Part shown: in pieces, positions 23,150-35,800 of the stretch
How the letters are laid out: each line of letters begins with the position of its first letter
Position numbering within the stretch: position 1 is the stretch's first letter
Assembly: GCA_003290165.1 (NCBI GenBank)
Contig: QNQO01000195.1
Location: forward strand, 248,001-312,000
DNA length: 64,000 nucleotides
Source of the DNA: Berberis thunbergii
Taxonomy: Eukaryota; Streptophyta; Magnoliopsida; Ranunculales; Berberidaceae
Direction: 5' to 3'
Program-made: the position numbers and the translations under genes
Notes under the pieces: generated by a model
Databases searched by the model: none
Seen by the model: the letters and a program-made list of their open reading frames with translations, nothing else
Told to the model about the DNA's origin: nothing

Positions 23150-25181
23150 TCACATGAATCACCATTCATTGCAGTTTTTATTTGTCGTCATCACCGAGTG
23201 TAGGGGTTTCTCATAAGGTTGAGCACACTCTATATGTTGTATTCTACACTGTAATCTTGTCAAGTTATTTGTAATATAGAAGAGTAAAACAAAGATGACA
23301 TGCATTTTAAGAAGATCAAACACTTGTTGTCTGAACTGTTGTCTTACATGACTTCTCATTCCACTTGTTCGATTCCATCAGTATATATTTCTGTTTTTAA
23401 TGGGGGAAAAGAGGTAACCAGTAACCACCATTGATGTCATCTTATGGATCGAGTTAGCTTTTTCTGTTTACTTTTTTGCATGGACAGTTATGTATTTTTC
23501 TGAAGCACGATCATAGGAAGTTTCTTCATCGCTTACATAGATCTAGTTAAGCCCACAGCAGATCCTAGTATGTTGCAGAGAATGAACAGAAATGTGGTGC
23601 GAGTTTAAGAGAGGTATATAGGTCAGTTAGATAGTCCTAAACAAGGGGAGTTTTATCGCGCAGTCCAAGTATGCTAGAGATTTAGTGAAGAAGTTTGGCT
23701 TAAATTTTCTGAACATGCTGGCACGTCTATGAGTCTGACGATGTATAAAGTATATATTGATGCATGGAGTTGTTCTCTCAGCTTCAATTGACAAAGGCAA
23801 ATGTTGTCCGAGAACCCAGAAAATCAGTGATTAATATATCCCTACTGATAAACGACTAGCCTACCTTTCTCACTGAACCATTCGACTACCTTAGGTCTGA
23901 GCTCATTAGGAAATCCCTTGCGATGTGTGCTGTTGATTGAGAACTTCATTGCATATCATTCGTTCATACAAGCTTATTGCCTATCTTCCTGTGTCTCTGG
24001 AGTTGAAATGGTTTACTTAATTGGCATTGATCTTTTCCTACTTGGAATTACATTTCATAATTTTTTTAGATGTGTGTCAGCAAAACCCTGCCAAAACAAT
24101 GAAAATTGTGAAAACTTAAAAAGATCTTCGAGTGTGAATAACTGTGAATTTCTAAGCGTTGATAATGTCTCTTTTCTTATGCCTGTTTTATAGACTTATC
24201 ATTAAATCACCATTCATGTAAACTTTAATTAAAAACAGAGAATGACAAAAACAGATACAGCCTAGTTGGTGATACTTAAGGCAGAACTCGCAGACTCATC
24301 CCAACATTTTGCTTTCCAAACGAAAGGAAAAATAAAGAGAGAGAGAGAGAGAGAGAGCTTAACTAAGATGATTATAGACTTCCAAATTTACATTGCAATC
24401 TTCGCATAGGGATGAAACTTGAATGATCAGAATTCCAGCTGAAGGTTGTGAAGTGCATGAAGCTGGGGTAAGGATTGGGTTAGTTATGGTGTGAACGACA
24501 TTTGGTGAATACAGGAAAGCCACCAAAAAGCCCTTGGTTTGATGTGATAAGAGCAGCAAAAGCTACAATGACTCAACCTTAGGTTGCAACAAGTTTAGCC
24601 TCAATCTATGATTCAATGGAAAATCGCTCTATCGTGATGGATCACGTGTATCCCTAGAAGTTCCTCCTTGCAAATGAACATAATTGGAGTTCTTCAGTTT
24701 GTTTTACTGATGCATTATGACGCATTGTTTTCTTTTCTTTTCCATGATCAGTTCTTTTGAATCACAAGAATAATAAGATTTGATTCCAAACGACAAGCAT
24801 CTTAGCATATAATCAAATACATCTGGGATTAACTTCCATACACATGTAAAATAAAATGCAGTGTGTATCAGTAACAAACAGCGAGATCATACTCATACTG
24901 CCCTAACCCACACAAGATTACTCAGCAACAAAAAGCATGGCTAAAGGAGTTCATTAAGGCGGAAGAACTTGTGCACTTGATTAAACTAGGAATTACTTAT
25001 AAGATACTGGAATAAACACAGAAATGTTGGAGGAACCTTTGCAACCAAGCTCGTTGGATTATGAATGAGTACCCTGATTACAATCTGTTTTCTTGCACTA
25101 ATCAGGAGCTATAGTTGGAGAATAACAGTGAGTTATCTACTACGGTAGTGAAAATATGGAACTACCAAGTTTCATACATCT
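23150..25181. other. Intergenic region between PRK pseudogene and BPC gene
   Basis: It includes the PRK 3' flank and, toward the right, the 3' flank of the minus-strand BPC gene. A (GA)n microsatellite is at 24336-24357. No further coding exon or transposon end was recognised. Confidence 0.6.
24336..24357. repeat. (GA)n microsatellite
   Basis: Eleven GA dinucleotides in the intergenic spacer. GA repeats are binding sites for BPC proteins, one of which is encoded 0.8 kb to the right, but a regulatory link is speculative. Confidence 0.9.
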
Positions 25182-25892
25182 TTATTTGATTGTTACAAAC
25201 TTATTCGTACCATGCTTAGCCCAATGGTCCTTCAAGTCAACAGGATTTGAGAGATCATAACCTTCAGCTGCCAACCTTTGTACAAGCTTTCCATATGCCC
25301 CATTACTCATTTTCCTCCCAGCCAAGCGTGCCCCGGGCCTAGAGGAGCTCATGGGAAGAGGATATTCAGAGATGTTTGTGGTACAACATGAAGACTGCCA
25401 TCCACCAGCACCCCATCTATAGCACTGTCGAAGGACACCAGTACAAGAGCATACAGGAGTCGGTACAGTAGCAAAGTCTACCTCTGTTCCATCTATAACA
25501 ATATCAAGATTCTTTCTCTCGCGTATTGTAATGGACATGGAACGCTCCTTCTTCTTAGAAGTATCAGACTTCTTTTTGGGTTGCTTGGGCATCAAAGCCT
25601 TAGAAGCGACATCTTTGGATTTCTTTGTAGAGGACTGCTTTCTAGTCTTTGAGGTTTTAGGCTTGACATCCCCATTTTCGGTAGCTTCATCCATCGACAT
25701 ACCCAGACTAGTGGGACCAACTGGGAGTCCAGTTTCTGTGTTAATTTGTGTGCATGGAATTGTACTTGAACTAGTTTTCATGGCAGGTAAAAAATTTCTC
25801 TGATGAACCCAAACGTTGCTGCCAAATTCCATCTGAGATGATTCACCCTCAACTCCAGGAATGATTGAATTTCGGTTAGAGTAGTTGCTCAT
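25182..25892 (-). CDS. BPC: BASIC PENTACYSTEINE GAGA-binding transcription factor
   Basis: A single coding exon gives 236 aa from the first in-frame ATG at 25892. The C-terminal third is the BPC DNA-binding domain: VCSCTG, CYRWGAGGWQSSCC (five cysteines in CxC, C, CC), LPMSSSRPGARLAGRKMSNGAY, then DLKDHWAKHGTNKFVTIK at the end. A Lys-rich segment (about residues 80-115) is a likely nuclear signal. The domain is closest to class I members such as Arabidopsis BPC1-3, which bind GA repeats in promoters, including homeotic genes, and recruit Polycomb. The N-terminal half is unlike the usual class I start. The frame stays open 5' to 25946 without an ATG, so either the start is 25892 or an upstream exon supplies it. 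Confidence 0.9.
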   Translation of the reverse strand: MSNYSNRNSIIPGVEGESSQMEFGSNVWVHQRNFLPAMKTSSSTIPCTQINTETGLPVGPTSLGMSMDEATENGDVKPKTSKTRKQSSTKKSKDVASKALMPKQPKKKSDTSKKKERSMSITIRERKNLDIVIDGTEVDFATVPTPVCSCTGVLRQCYRWGAGGWQSSCCTTNISEYPLPMSSSRPGARLAGRKMSNGAYGKLVQRLAAEGYDLSNPVDLKDHWAKHGTNKFVTIK

Positions 25893-25950
25893 CTTCAAAA
25901 AGGCAGCTTGGTCTTCAGTGGAGAAACTGTAGATTGGGGCGTACAAACTA

Positions 25951-27290
25951 TCTGCTATGAGAAACCCTGATTCCTAATACCCAATCTCCATTTTCCCTCA
26001 TCCATTTAGCTGCCACAGCAAACCAGTTCAGATGTTTTTGCTCAGGTAAACGAACATACATGTAGAAGACAAAAAATGGATAAATAAATACCGTAACTGG
26101 AAACAGAAACCAGAATCTCAGAACTGTAAACTTACTGTATTTTACCAAATAAAATAAAATAAATAAATCATCATAGGCCAGAATCAGAAACTAAACTTAC
26201 AAATTAATCGCAAGAAAGCTAATAAATCCCATATTTGGAAATAGAACTCATCCAGCCAAAGTCACTGATATTGGTCCATCGGACTAAGAAATGTGAAGTT
26301 CATTAAAGTAAAAAAGACAAAGATGCATAATCAAATCTAGAGTCAAAACCTTATCAAATCAAAGGATAGACGAATCCACAACCAGATAACAACTTAAGTA
26401 ATCAAACTGAAACTGAATTACAAATGGATAGAATACATGGAAACTTTTAAGAACTATGGTATAACAATTTGATCATGAACTTCACTAACAATCTACAAAG
26501 AATGGGAAAAGAAACCATAAACAGTATATTTACCAGTAATTTGAAGTTTGAACAGTTCACATGTTAACTTCTTCCAGATATGAGGTCGATGTTCAATTTT
26601 AGCTCCCCTAATAAAAGAAACACATAGGGGAAAAATAGTCTGAAAAACCATAAGACCTGAAACAGAAACACTAAAACTACCTGAAATGTTACTACTATGT
26701 TTTCATCTCACAAACCAACTATAAACTTAAATTAATAATCAAAATCAGACATTTACAAAAACATATATATATATCTCACGAACTCAAACATAAAACAAGC
26801 AATCGTATAGAATCACCAACCTATAGTACCATGGAGGTAGCACACACACAAATTCTTTTCACCAGACTCAAAACCACACACAGACACACTTCTTAACTAA
26901 CCCAAAACTCTGAATCAAGTCAGAAACAATGAACCAAACTGACCATTCAAATGAACATAAAAAAAAAAAAAAGCAAGCAAAATACATCAACAACAGATAG
27001 CTTGTCACAGTACAAGTGTGCACAACCCATGAATTAACAAGCCCAGACCTCAAAATCCACTACCCCCCAAAGCCTGGATTGAACAAACCCCAGGACCAAA
27101 AAATCCACAAACACAGCCACATAATCAATGAAACCCACAATTTGTTGATAACAATTGTTCATAAAAGTCAAGGGAAAAAAGACTTACAAGAGAGCAATAA
27201 TGATGATGATGAGAGGTGGTATTTCAGTTGTTGCTCTCTTTCCTTTGTGAATGGTGTGGATATGACTGACTTTATGTTTCAGTTTTTACT
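25951..27290 (-). other. Probable BPC 5' leader with one intron
   Basis: On the minus strand a good donor, CTCTT|GTAAGT, lies at 27188/27187. A good acceptor, CATAGCAG|ATAG, lies just before 25951, bounding an intron of about 1.24 kb. The presumed leader exon, about 27188-27290, contains CTCTC motifs. The intron itself is AT-rich and without coding sequence. This is a prediction from splice signals only. Confidence 0.4.
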
Positions 27291-28430
27291 TTTCTCCCTT
27301 TGAGTGTGTGAATTGTGATAGTTATGACAGAGTCCTATCTCTACTCTATTCATACAGTGCCATGAAAGACTCATTGCTGTCTGAGACAACTTCCGCTTTG
27401 TACCACCATGTTTGAGTGTCAGGGTTATCGTCCCCCATTTCCACCCCTTGTACCACCACAAATTTGTGATCACCCCCACAGTTGAAATAAACTTTTTTAG
27501 CTAATGTAAAAAGGATAAGATGTTGAAAATGTGTGAGGAGTACCAGGGTGAACCCATGATTTTAGTCAAGGGGAGTGAAATAGAAAATACTTATTAGTTG
27601 ATAAAACAAATTTTTTTTTTCAACCTGAGCTAGTAACTAATAAAAAAATATAACTATCAAAAATACATTGCATATATCAAATTTGATCTAGTGTAATCTA
27701 ATTTTAATCCAAAATAAGGTCACTATCGATAATCTTAGCTAGGAGCAAACAAAAATAATAACTAGAATATATAACTAATATGACAAAATAATTATGATAA
27801 GTATCTAGGTTAAGCTAATTTATTTTTTTTAATTTGCGAACCTAATATGATCATAATACAATTTCATAGAAAAAATAGTTTATATGAGGCTCAAATTTTG
27901 TACGAGTTGTCTAATGGTATATATTTTCATTGAATTTTATAGTTATAAAAGAAAAATGCACTCGATGAGTATCGAAATCGGACCTTTTACAAAAAATGAT
28001 AAACCTCTAACCACTACACCTATAAAAACTTGTTGATGTTTTTATTTAAACAATTATTATATTATATTATATTATACATTATATAATCAATTTTTTTTTT
28101 AACTAAAGATATTTTAAAAGTTGAGGGAGTTGCCCCCCCCCTCGCCCCTTAGTAGGTCCGCCCATGAGGAGTACACTCATGACGTGATAGGTTGCGATGT
28201 GATTTTTAGTTGTGAAGTGTCGGGAAATTTTACATGCAACGGTTACAAAGAGAGTCTTGAAAGAGAAAAGCAATAGAGAAAGTTTTGTGCGCTTTTTGTT
28301 GGTTTTGTAAAGGAAACACCTGTTGCATCCTTGAATATATTTAAAAAAAAAAAAACTTGGTGGGTCTTTCAAGGCTCATAAAAACCTATATTTGCCCCTC
28401 CTATCACAGGGTCAGTAGTTAAGCAAGTTT
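27291..28430. repeat. Intergenic DNA with degraded transposon sequence
   Basis: The segment from about 27545 (TGAACCCATGATTTTAGTCAA) to about 28170 (GGGAGTTGCCCCCC ... TAGGTCCGCCCATGAG) has the look of a decayed plant repeat, with a C9 run at 28133-28141. No TIR pair or coding domain was found. The left part (27291-27500) would hold the BPC promoter. Confidence 0.35.
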
Positions 28431-29580
28431 TAGACGAATTTTTTTCACTTTGATTTCACCCATGTGAGGCAACTAAGGTTCTTACTTTGTTTCAACCTAC
28501 ACACAGAATTCTTTGCATACAATTAAACCCACAAGGACTGCACAACACACACAGAGTAGTTGGGAAAAATCCCTTAGTTTATTGCCTTGATGTGAACACC
28601 GACTCAATTCGAGCAAGTTACAAACTCATATCCATCTTTCATCCTCATAAATGACATATAAAATAGCTACATCATTAAAAACTCTACAATAACTCACTAT
28701 TCATGTATTAATTAAGCATTTGCCACCAAACAAACTAACCTAACCAAACACATTCCATCACATGTCCAAATGAAAACATATTGCATTCAAACATTCAAAT
28801 CGGGCTTGCACGCCTTGGTCCAACATATGTACTGAGCAAAATGGTGTGAGTATCCATACTCTGACATGATGGGTCAACAATCTGTCATCTGTTCATCACC
28901 ACGCACCACCATCCATGCATGCATCAATTATGCATACGCCGAGCATGCATCGTGCAAGTATGCACAATCCTTGGTCTATCAATTCATCACTAAGCTAACG
29001 TGCCTCACGTTTGGCTCGTGTCCCATGCATGTCTAGTCAGTTATTCGATCGTTTCATCCATCCTCAAGTAATTCCAACTTGTTTTCAAGCGTATGCCTTG
29101 GCCATGTCATGGCTATGCACTGACTCTGCATCCACCTTGACACAGACTCAAGAGACACATTCTCCTTAATATATATGCTAAGCATTTAGGCATTTTTCAA
29201 AAGAAAACATTGGGGATTAAGACCATCAGAAATGCCTACCTGGTCGCCCTTGACCTTAGGCATTTCCTATTATACTGACCTCAACATATATTTTCATCAC
29301 AATTAACCGTACAAGACCCAATATAAACACCTGTTTTATAGGCAAATCCCTTATACAAAACCAATCCATACAAAACATCCGACTGTATTTTTCACTTGGA
29401 TTTGTCCAACAAAGCCTTCCAATCTTCATTTAGCAACTCACACACACGCCTTTACGTACATCCAACCCATACACGCATATGTATGCATCAAGATGCTCAT
29501 TAATCGATTCCGAGTTATCGAGTGTCTTACACCTACCAATGCCCCTAAATAAAATCGTGACACACTATTGTGGTGGCGAG
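28431..29580. other. Unclassified segment directly upstream of SUV2
   Basis: About 1.1 kb, richer in C and in CATG/CATGCATG motifs than its surroundings, ends near AATCGTGACACACTATTG at about 29570, only 135 bp before the SUV2 start codon. It has no open frame of note. Composition and abrupt change suggest an old insertion, possibly an LTR, but neither a mate nor target duplications were found. Confidence 0.3.
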
Positions 29581-29700
29581 AGAGGAAATTGTGGACTCAT
29601 ATAGAAAAAAAATCCCCACAAAACATTCTCCACTCTCACCACTCTCTTCTACGCGAACGTTTTTGACAGACAGAGAAAGAGAGAGACTCTAGCGTTTGCT

Positions 29701-29874
29701 ATGAAAAATGAGTTTAGAAGAGTTCAAGGAATGGGACGAGGCTTTCTTAGAACAAGCAATTCGAATCGAAGAAGAAAGCATCTTTCAATCCGCTTCAAGA
29801 AACCCCACTCAGCAGCAGCAGCACCACCAACAACAACAACGCCACCATAATAACGTCGCTTCGACCTCCTACGC
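29701..29874 (+). other. Upstream ATG overlapping the SUV2 start
   Basis: An ATG at 29701, 7 bp before the SUV2 start and out of frame, opens a reading frame that overlaps the first exon until a TAA near 29852 (after the Gln/His-rich tract). If the leader includes it, ribosomes would have to scan past it to make SUV2. The start at 29708 is preferred because only that frame matches the protein. Confidence 0.5.
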
Positions 29875-32800
29875 CAACACGAATGGCTTCTCTCCGCCTC
29901 GAGAGCTCACGCAACGATGGTTTCATGGAAACGAAGATCTCTCTACGAAACCCTTTGGGAACCATCAAATACAGATGATTGAAGACGATAGTGAAGTCGA
30001 TAGATTGAAGGTTACTACTGTTTATTTTTCAGACTCATGATTAGGGATTTTGATTCAGTTCATTTTTTTTAGGGTTTTGCTTGCTTGCCCTAATTTTCAA
30101 TTTTTTTTTGCAGGCTGAGCTTGATCGTGTTTCGGAGAAAGTTAATATCTTGGTATGTGTGTGTTTTGTTTAATGGAATGTTTGAATGAATGAATGGATG
30201 GATATAGTGGGTTTGAACTGCTTGAATTCACCTTGAAGGTTTTGTGTGTGATAATTTGATACATTATGTACAAGGAACCTAACTTGATTTGGCAATTGGT
30301 TGTCACGATAGGGAATGCAGTGGGCAAGCTTAACTTGATAGTATTGTACGTACATTACATTCATAGAGGACTTCATAAATATGATTTTTTAGAGCTTTAT
30401 GGAATGTGCGCGTCTAAAGATATTTTCACTGTCATTAGTATCCATACGAAAAATAAATATTTCAAAGACTTTTTGTCTATTTTTTGACAAATAAATTCAT
30501 GTTTTAAATCATCGGAACATTACTTTGATTGAACATTTTGGTCGGATTAGAAGTTATAGCATTTTCTTTGTTTTTGGTTTTCCCAAGAATCTTAATGTCT
30601 AAAAAGTATCTACTTTCAGTTCTTGTCTGTAAATTTTTTTGAATTATTTTTTTAAGGTTAGGGATTGAGCTAGACTTGGAAAATTGTAGTGATTTATGGA
30701 AATTATCATGAAATGTCACCCCATTCATATGTGTGTGTGTATATATATATATATGTTACCCGTGGTAGTCATTTCAATGGCAAAAGTAGCACGAATCTTG
30801 TCTTCGTGGTGAGGATGATGTCCCATTTTTGGAGATCATCACCACCCAAAGTTGGATGCCATGTTGCCATGAGCGCTAGGCAAGGAGAGAGGCTTGGCTT
30901 GGGCGCCTAGCATCCTGGACAACCTTTGTAGGAATATTTTATAGCTTCTATATATACGTCATTTCACACAAACTTAACTAAAAAATGAAAGTAATATTTC
31001 AATAACAAACATAGAAAAGTAAAAAAAATTCTATGTAAAAATAAAATAAATAATAATAAAAAGCTTTAGTTAAAGGTGAGCGCCTAAGTGACTGCTTGTG
31101 ACTACACCAATTTTAGGGGTTGCCTAGGCTAGGTGAGGCATTGAGGGCCTCGGTTGCTTGTCTAGGCGTCACCGGTAAAATTTTGATATATGAAGATATG
31201 CCAAATGTAAGTTGCATTTTCTCAACAATTTTTTTTGTTTTTTCTATAGAAAATCAAGTAGTAATAGAGGGAGGAGACTCTGGAGAGAAAGAGGGCGAGG
31301 AAAGGGAAAACTTCAAGGTTGAAGATGAACTTCAACTACATTTTTTCTCTTACACTCATGGAAATAAACAAATTTTTTTTTTTTGGGGGGGGGGGGGGGG
31401 GTGGTGGGATATTTCACCGTATAAAACTAAAGAAACATGGTCATGTCTGATAGTTATTTTATTTTATGTTTATAATCAAATACAGCCGTGGTTTCTTTGA
31501 GGTTCCTCAAATACTTTGATGACTGTGACTTTCCCTCAAAATGTTTGAACACTCATGCACATATAAAAGGTATTACACAATGAAAACAAATGCCGAGAGG
31601 TGGAGGTGGTGTTGGGTAGGGAGGAGGGGGTGGAGATTATATATTTTCTTTCGTATAAATTATTGGAACCACCACACCATGCCTTCTCTCGCTGCACCCC
31701 ATTCCTGGAAAAGCTTCATGCTCATTGAGATAACTTCTGCGACAAGAAAAGCACATGGACTCAGACTATCTTAAGTTTGATACTAAACGCGTTTCCCACA
31801 AATTCATTTTATTGGTCACGGTTAAACTTTTCTGGTGCTGCTCTACTTTAAAGTAATTCATTTGTTCACTTTTTTTCATAAACCTTGATGATATCTCTTA
31901 AGCATAACAATCTTTTCGTAAGTTGACGCATCACATAGCTACTGAAGTTCGTTTTGTTGCAACTGGACACTTCCAGAAACAGGAATGTTTGGAGCTGAGG
32001 AAGGATAGAGATCAGAAACAGGAGCTGCTTAAGTTGTTTTTGGCTGTTGATGAAAAAGATGATAGAGCCAGATACTCAAAGAATGGAGATGGGTAGGTAA
32101 ATTGCATTTGCTTCTGTTATATTCATTAGGAAAGATATTGATATTCTATAAGTCAGGGGTAAACATGAATGCTAGTCAATGATATTTTCACCCACTCACT
32201 AGCTTTGTCAAAATCTTGGCTCTTAAAAGCAGTACAACAACTTGGCAAGTTGAAATGATTTTTGACATGGGTCGATGAATGATACTGATACACAATGAAT
32301 CACTGCATAGGCAACACCTTTTTAAGTTTTATTGCAGTATTTTGTATTACAAGTTTAACTATGCAAGAGATTCCTTATTCTGTAGTAAACAATGTTACCA
32401 AAAGTGAGACCAGCCAAACAAAAAGGGGGAGGGGTTGCCTTGCTTCAGGCCACCTGAGCTTCACAAATTTTTTTTTTTTGACTTCTTAAATTTAAATTAC
32501 TCAAAACTGATCTAACTCTCGTGTTTTTATCTCTAACCCTGATATACACCCCAGGACCATCACATTGTTTTGTTTTGTTTTGTAATTTCGGTATTTATGG
32601 GAGCTTATACATCTTATTCATCATAGTTATTCATGTCTTATGATACGCGACATATATCTAAGCCACACACCGATACACCAAAACGGGATTATAGGATTGT
32701 TGCGGTTGATGTTTACATTATATTTTTATAAATATTTTATTTTTTTATTTCATCTTTCAATCCTCTTTACTCTCCGTATACCCTCTTTTAGGATTGAATT

Positions 32801-35800
32801 AAACAAATTTGAGTGGTTTTGAAGGAAAAAGAAAAGCTCATACTCTTAAACAAGGGGGAAAGAGAAAAATGAAAATGTTTCCAATGAAGATACAGATGGG
32901 GAGGACTTCTTATAATTTGACAGTTGATAGTAGATAGAATTTTTTCGTATATGGTAGTCTGAAGTCTCAACTCTCTAGGCATTGAACTTATTTTGGGTGC
33001 CTAAGGTCAATAATGAATGGATGGATCATAGCTTACTTTTATACCAGTATATGTTACACAAGTAACTTGTCAATGGAAGTGTTTTTATCTGATTCGAATT
33101 GATTTTTTTTTAATGACTAGATCCGATCGCAACTTCGAATATGGAATCCAAAGGGATCAAATAGGAAATGATATATATATAATTTTTTTTTTAAATATTT
33201 CTATATCTTCTCTTTACACCGTATTCACACACGAATCGTCTTGAATTTAAGTTTCTTATACACCTTATGGTATGCATTTTAACTTTTAATGAGTATGTTC
33301 TTGGTACTTAATTGTGAATGGTAGTTTATTGCAAAATAACACTTAAGAAATACAAAGCACTGGTGACTTAGGCGATAAGGACAGGCCATGGAATAAAGTA
33401 CTGTGATCTGATATTTTAGCTGACCATACACACCCTGTAGTTTGTACATATATTTCTTGTAAGTTATTTTTCAGTGTGTTCAATGATCTGCAAATGGTTC
33501 GAGATGATATTGAAGTGTTTGATCTTGTTCACCTTCTATCAAGAAAATAAATTTCTCTCTTTAATAGCTTTATAGATGCATAAGTGATACTGAGGTATAG
33601 TCACTGATGAATTAATTATCATTACTTTTTTCTGGGGGTCAGGCATCAGATTGGATGCACGGGGAGGGAACATGAAGCTGTTATGCAAGACCACCTTAAA
33701 GTTCCCACTTGGTCAAAGAATGCAAGCACTTCAAATCATCCAGCTGTCGCTGAGTATTCTTGTGAAATTAATGATAATCAAAGAACCTTGGGATCCAGAG
33801 GAACAACTTCACACAGGTTACGTGATAGCAATATAATTGACATTGAACAAATTGAGGAGCCTTCTTCAGACCATCAATCACGTGATTTCCAGATGCCTGT
33901 AAATATTGGTATTCAAAATGATGGAATATCTGAAACAACTGATCTTAGGCGTCGTGTTTTGATTAACAACGGTGAGAATTGGATGGGAACAAGTTCATTC
34001 GCTAACTGTCCACCTCTTTTCCTCTAAAGTAACGTTCTGATTATAGTTTTTTGTCTGTCTTCTTCTCACAGCTTCAACGACTTCTAATGGATGTACTAAC
34101 AAGGTAGCTTTCTCATTGGTATTTTGTTACAGCATTGAGTTTGTGCGGAATTTGATGCTAATAATATTTACCCTGAAACAGAATGTTGTGCTTCCTGAGA
34201 CACCTGCACAACAAAAGTTCTCTAAAGTCCAAACAGATACATCTGATGATTGCAGTCGCTTAATGACAAAAGATGACATGCATTCTCACGAACTTCTAAA
34301 TGATTTACTGGCCATCTGGGGCTCTCCATATAACCAAAGATCAGGAAGAAGACTGGTTTCCAAGTTGCTCACAACTTGTGCTGCAGACTTTTATTCCCTT
34401 TTCAGGTGTATGGGTATGAGCATGCCTCCCAATATAACATTGGACTCCCCCATTGGTGGAAGTTTTTCAGATGTGTTTATGCATGAAAAAATGAAGCATT
34501 TTCAATTTGCTGAACTTGAAGCTGCAAAAGTGGCTAACATATACTTCATTTTGGCAAAGGTACTTAACTGAAACTTGCCTTATGTTATCTATTCATTTAT
34601 TTTATAGGTTAAACTGAAACTTGTGTTTTGATGGTCCTGCTGAACTCAAATGTTTCATTTACGTGATGCCCTTGTGCATATTAAGGACCTCTTTGATGCC
34701 TCCACGGTGCTGTATTTTGTGTCTACTTAAGTCGGTACATTATGACAAGGATCATAATAGTAATACAAAGTAAGTGCAAGCAAATTGAGTGAAGTCACTA
34801 GTTCAGCCTGTATTGTTTAGGTATTTTCTTAGCTCTCTGAGTTTTTGAGCCCCCCCTCTTTTAATATAATGTTTTTTTTTTGCTAAGGGTCTATTTGGTT
34901 AGCCATTTTCCTTAGGAAATGGAATCATTTCCCTTGTTATGCAAATTTTCGCTGTTTGGTTGTATTTAATGACAAGATCAATTCTTCATACGATTGTTTT
35001 CCCACTACTCATGGAATTCAAGTCCGAGTGAGAGGCCTCAGAATGAGATTCACGGAAATGGTTTCAATTTCCATGTCTATTTTTCGTGCAACCAAACATA
35101 CCCTAAAAGAAAAATAAATTAAGTGCAATTGAGTAGTATGGATGATACCGACATTTAGTTTGTGGCAACCTTTTTTTAGTTTGAAAGAGACATGCTAGGT
35201 ATGTCATTGTCAAAGTATTGCGTTTGTATCCTATATGAAAAGGGACTGAAAAATTGTAACCAAGTCTATTATATTCTCATTTACTTTGATAATTTGTGAC
35301 CATATTATAAGTACTGACAATTCTTTTTATTATTTGCTTATTTTTCCATTGAGGGTAGGGTTGGTTAACTAGCCTTATGTTGAACATTTTCTCTTTTCTT
35401 TCTAGTAGTTGTAGTGATTGGATAAAAAATAATTAAATCATCATTGAGATTTGCTAACATAAATTATACAGAGACAACCTCCTAATTCAAGGTCTAATAA
35501 GTGAGCCCTAGTTCAAAACAAGATCCTGAAATCAAAGAACCGTCTTGATTTTAAATACTCTAGTCTAGAAGACTTTCATAAATTCATCTATCATTCCTGA
35601 TACTTTCAGATATGTCCTCGCTGATTCCGATGATATCTGCCTTGCAAAATGAGCAATGGTTAAGCCCAAGACCACCGCTATGGTGGGCGAAGGCACTTCG
35701 ATGCTTAAGTTAGATATCGGTTCGAGCAAGAGTGAAGACTGTGTAAATTACACACTTTTCTCTTTCCTTTCACCGACTCTTAGAGTGTTCCCTACCCAAC

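Noticed and set aside
25531..25803. 90-codon + strand frame
   Set aside because: It is a shadow of the BPC gene on the opposite strand.
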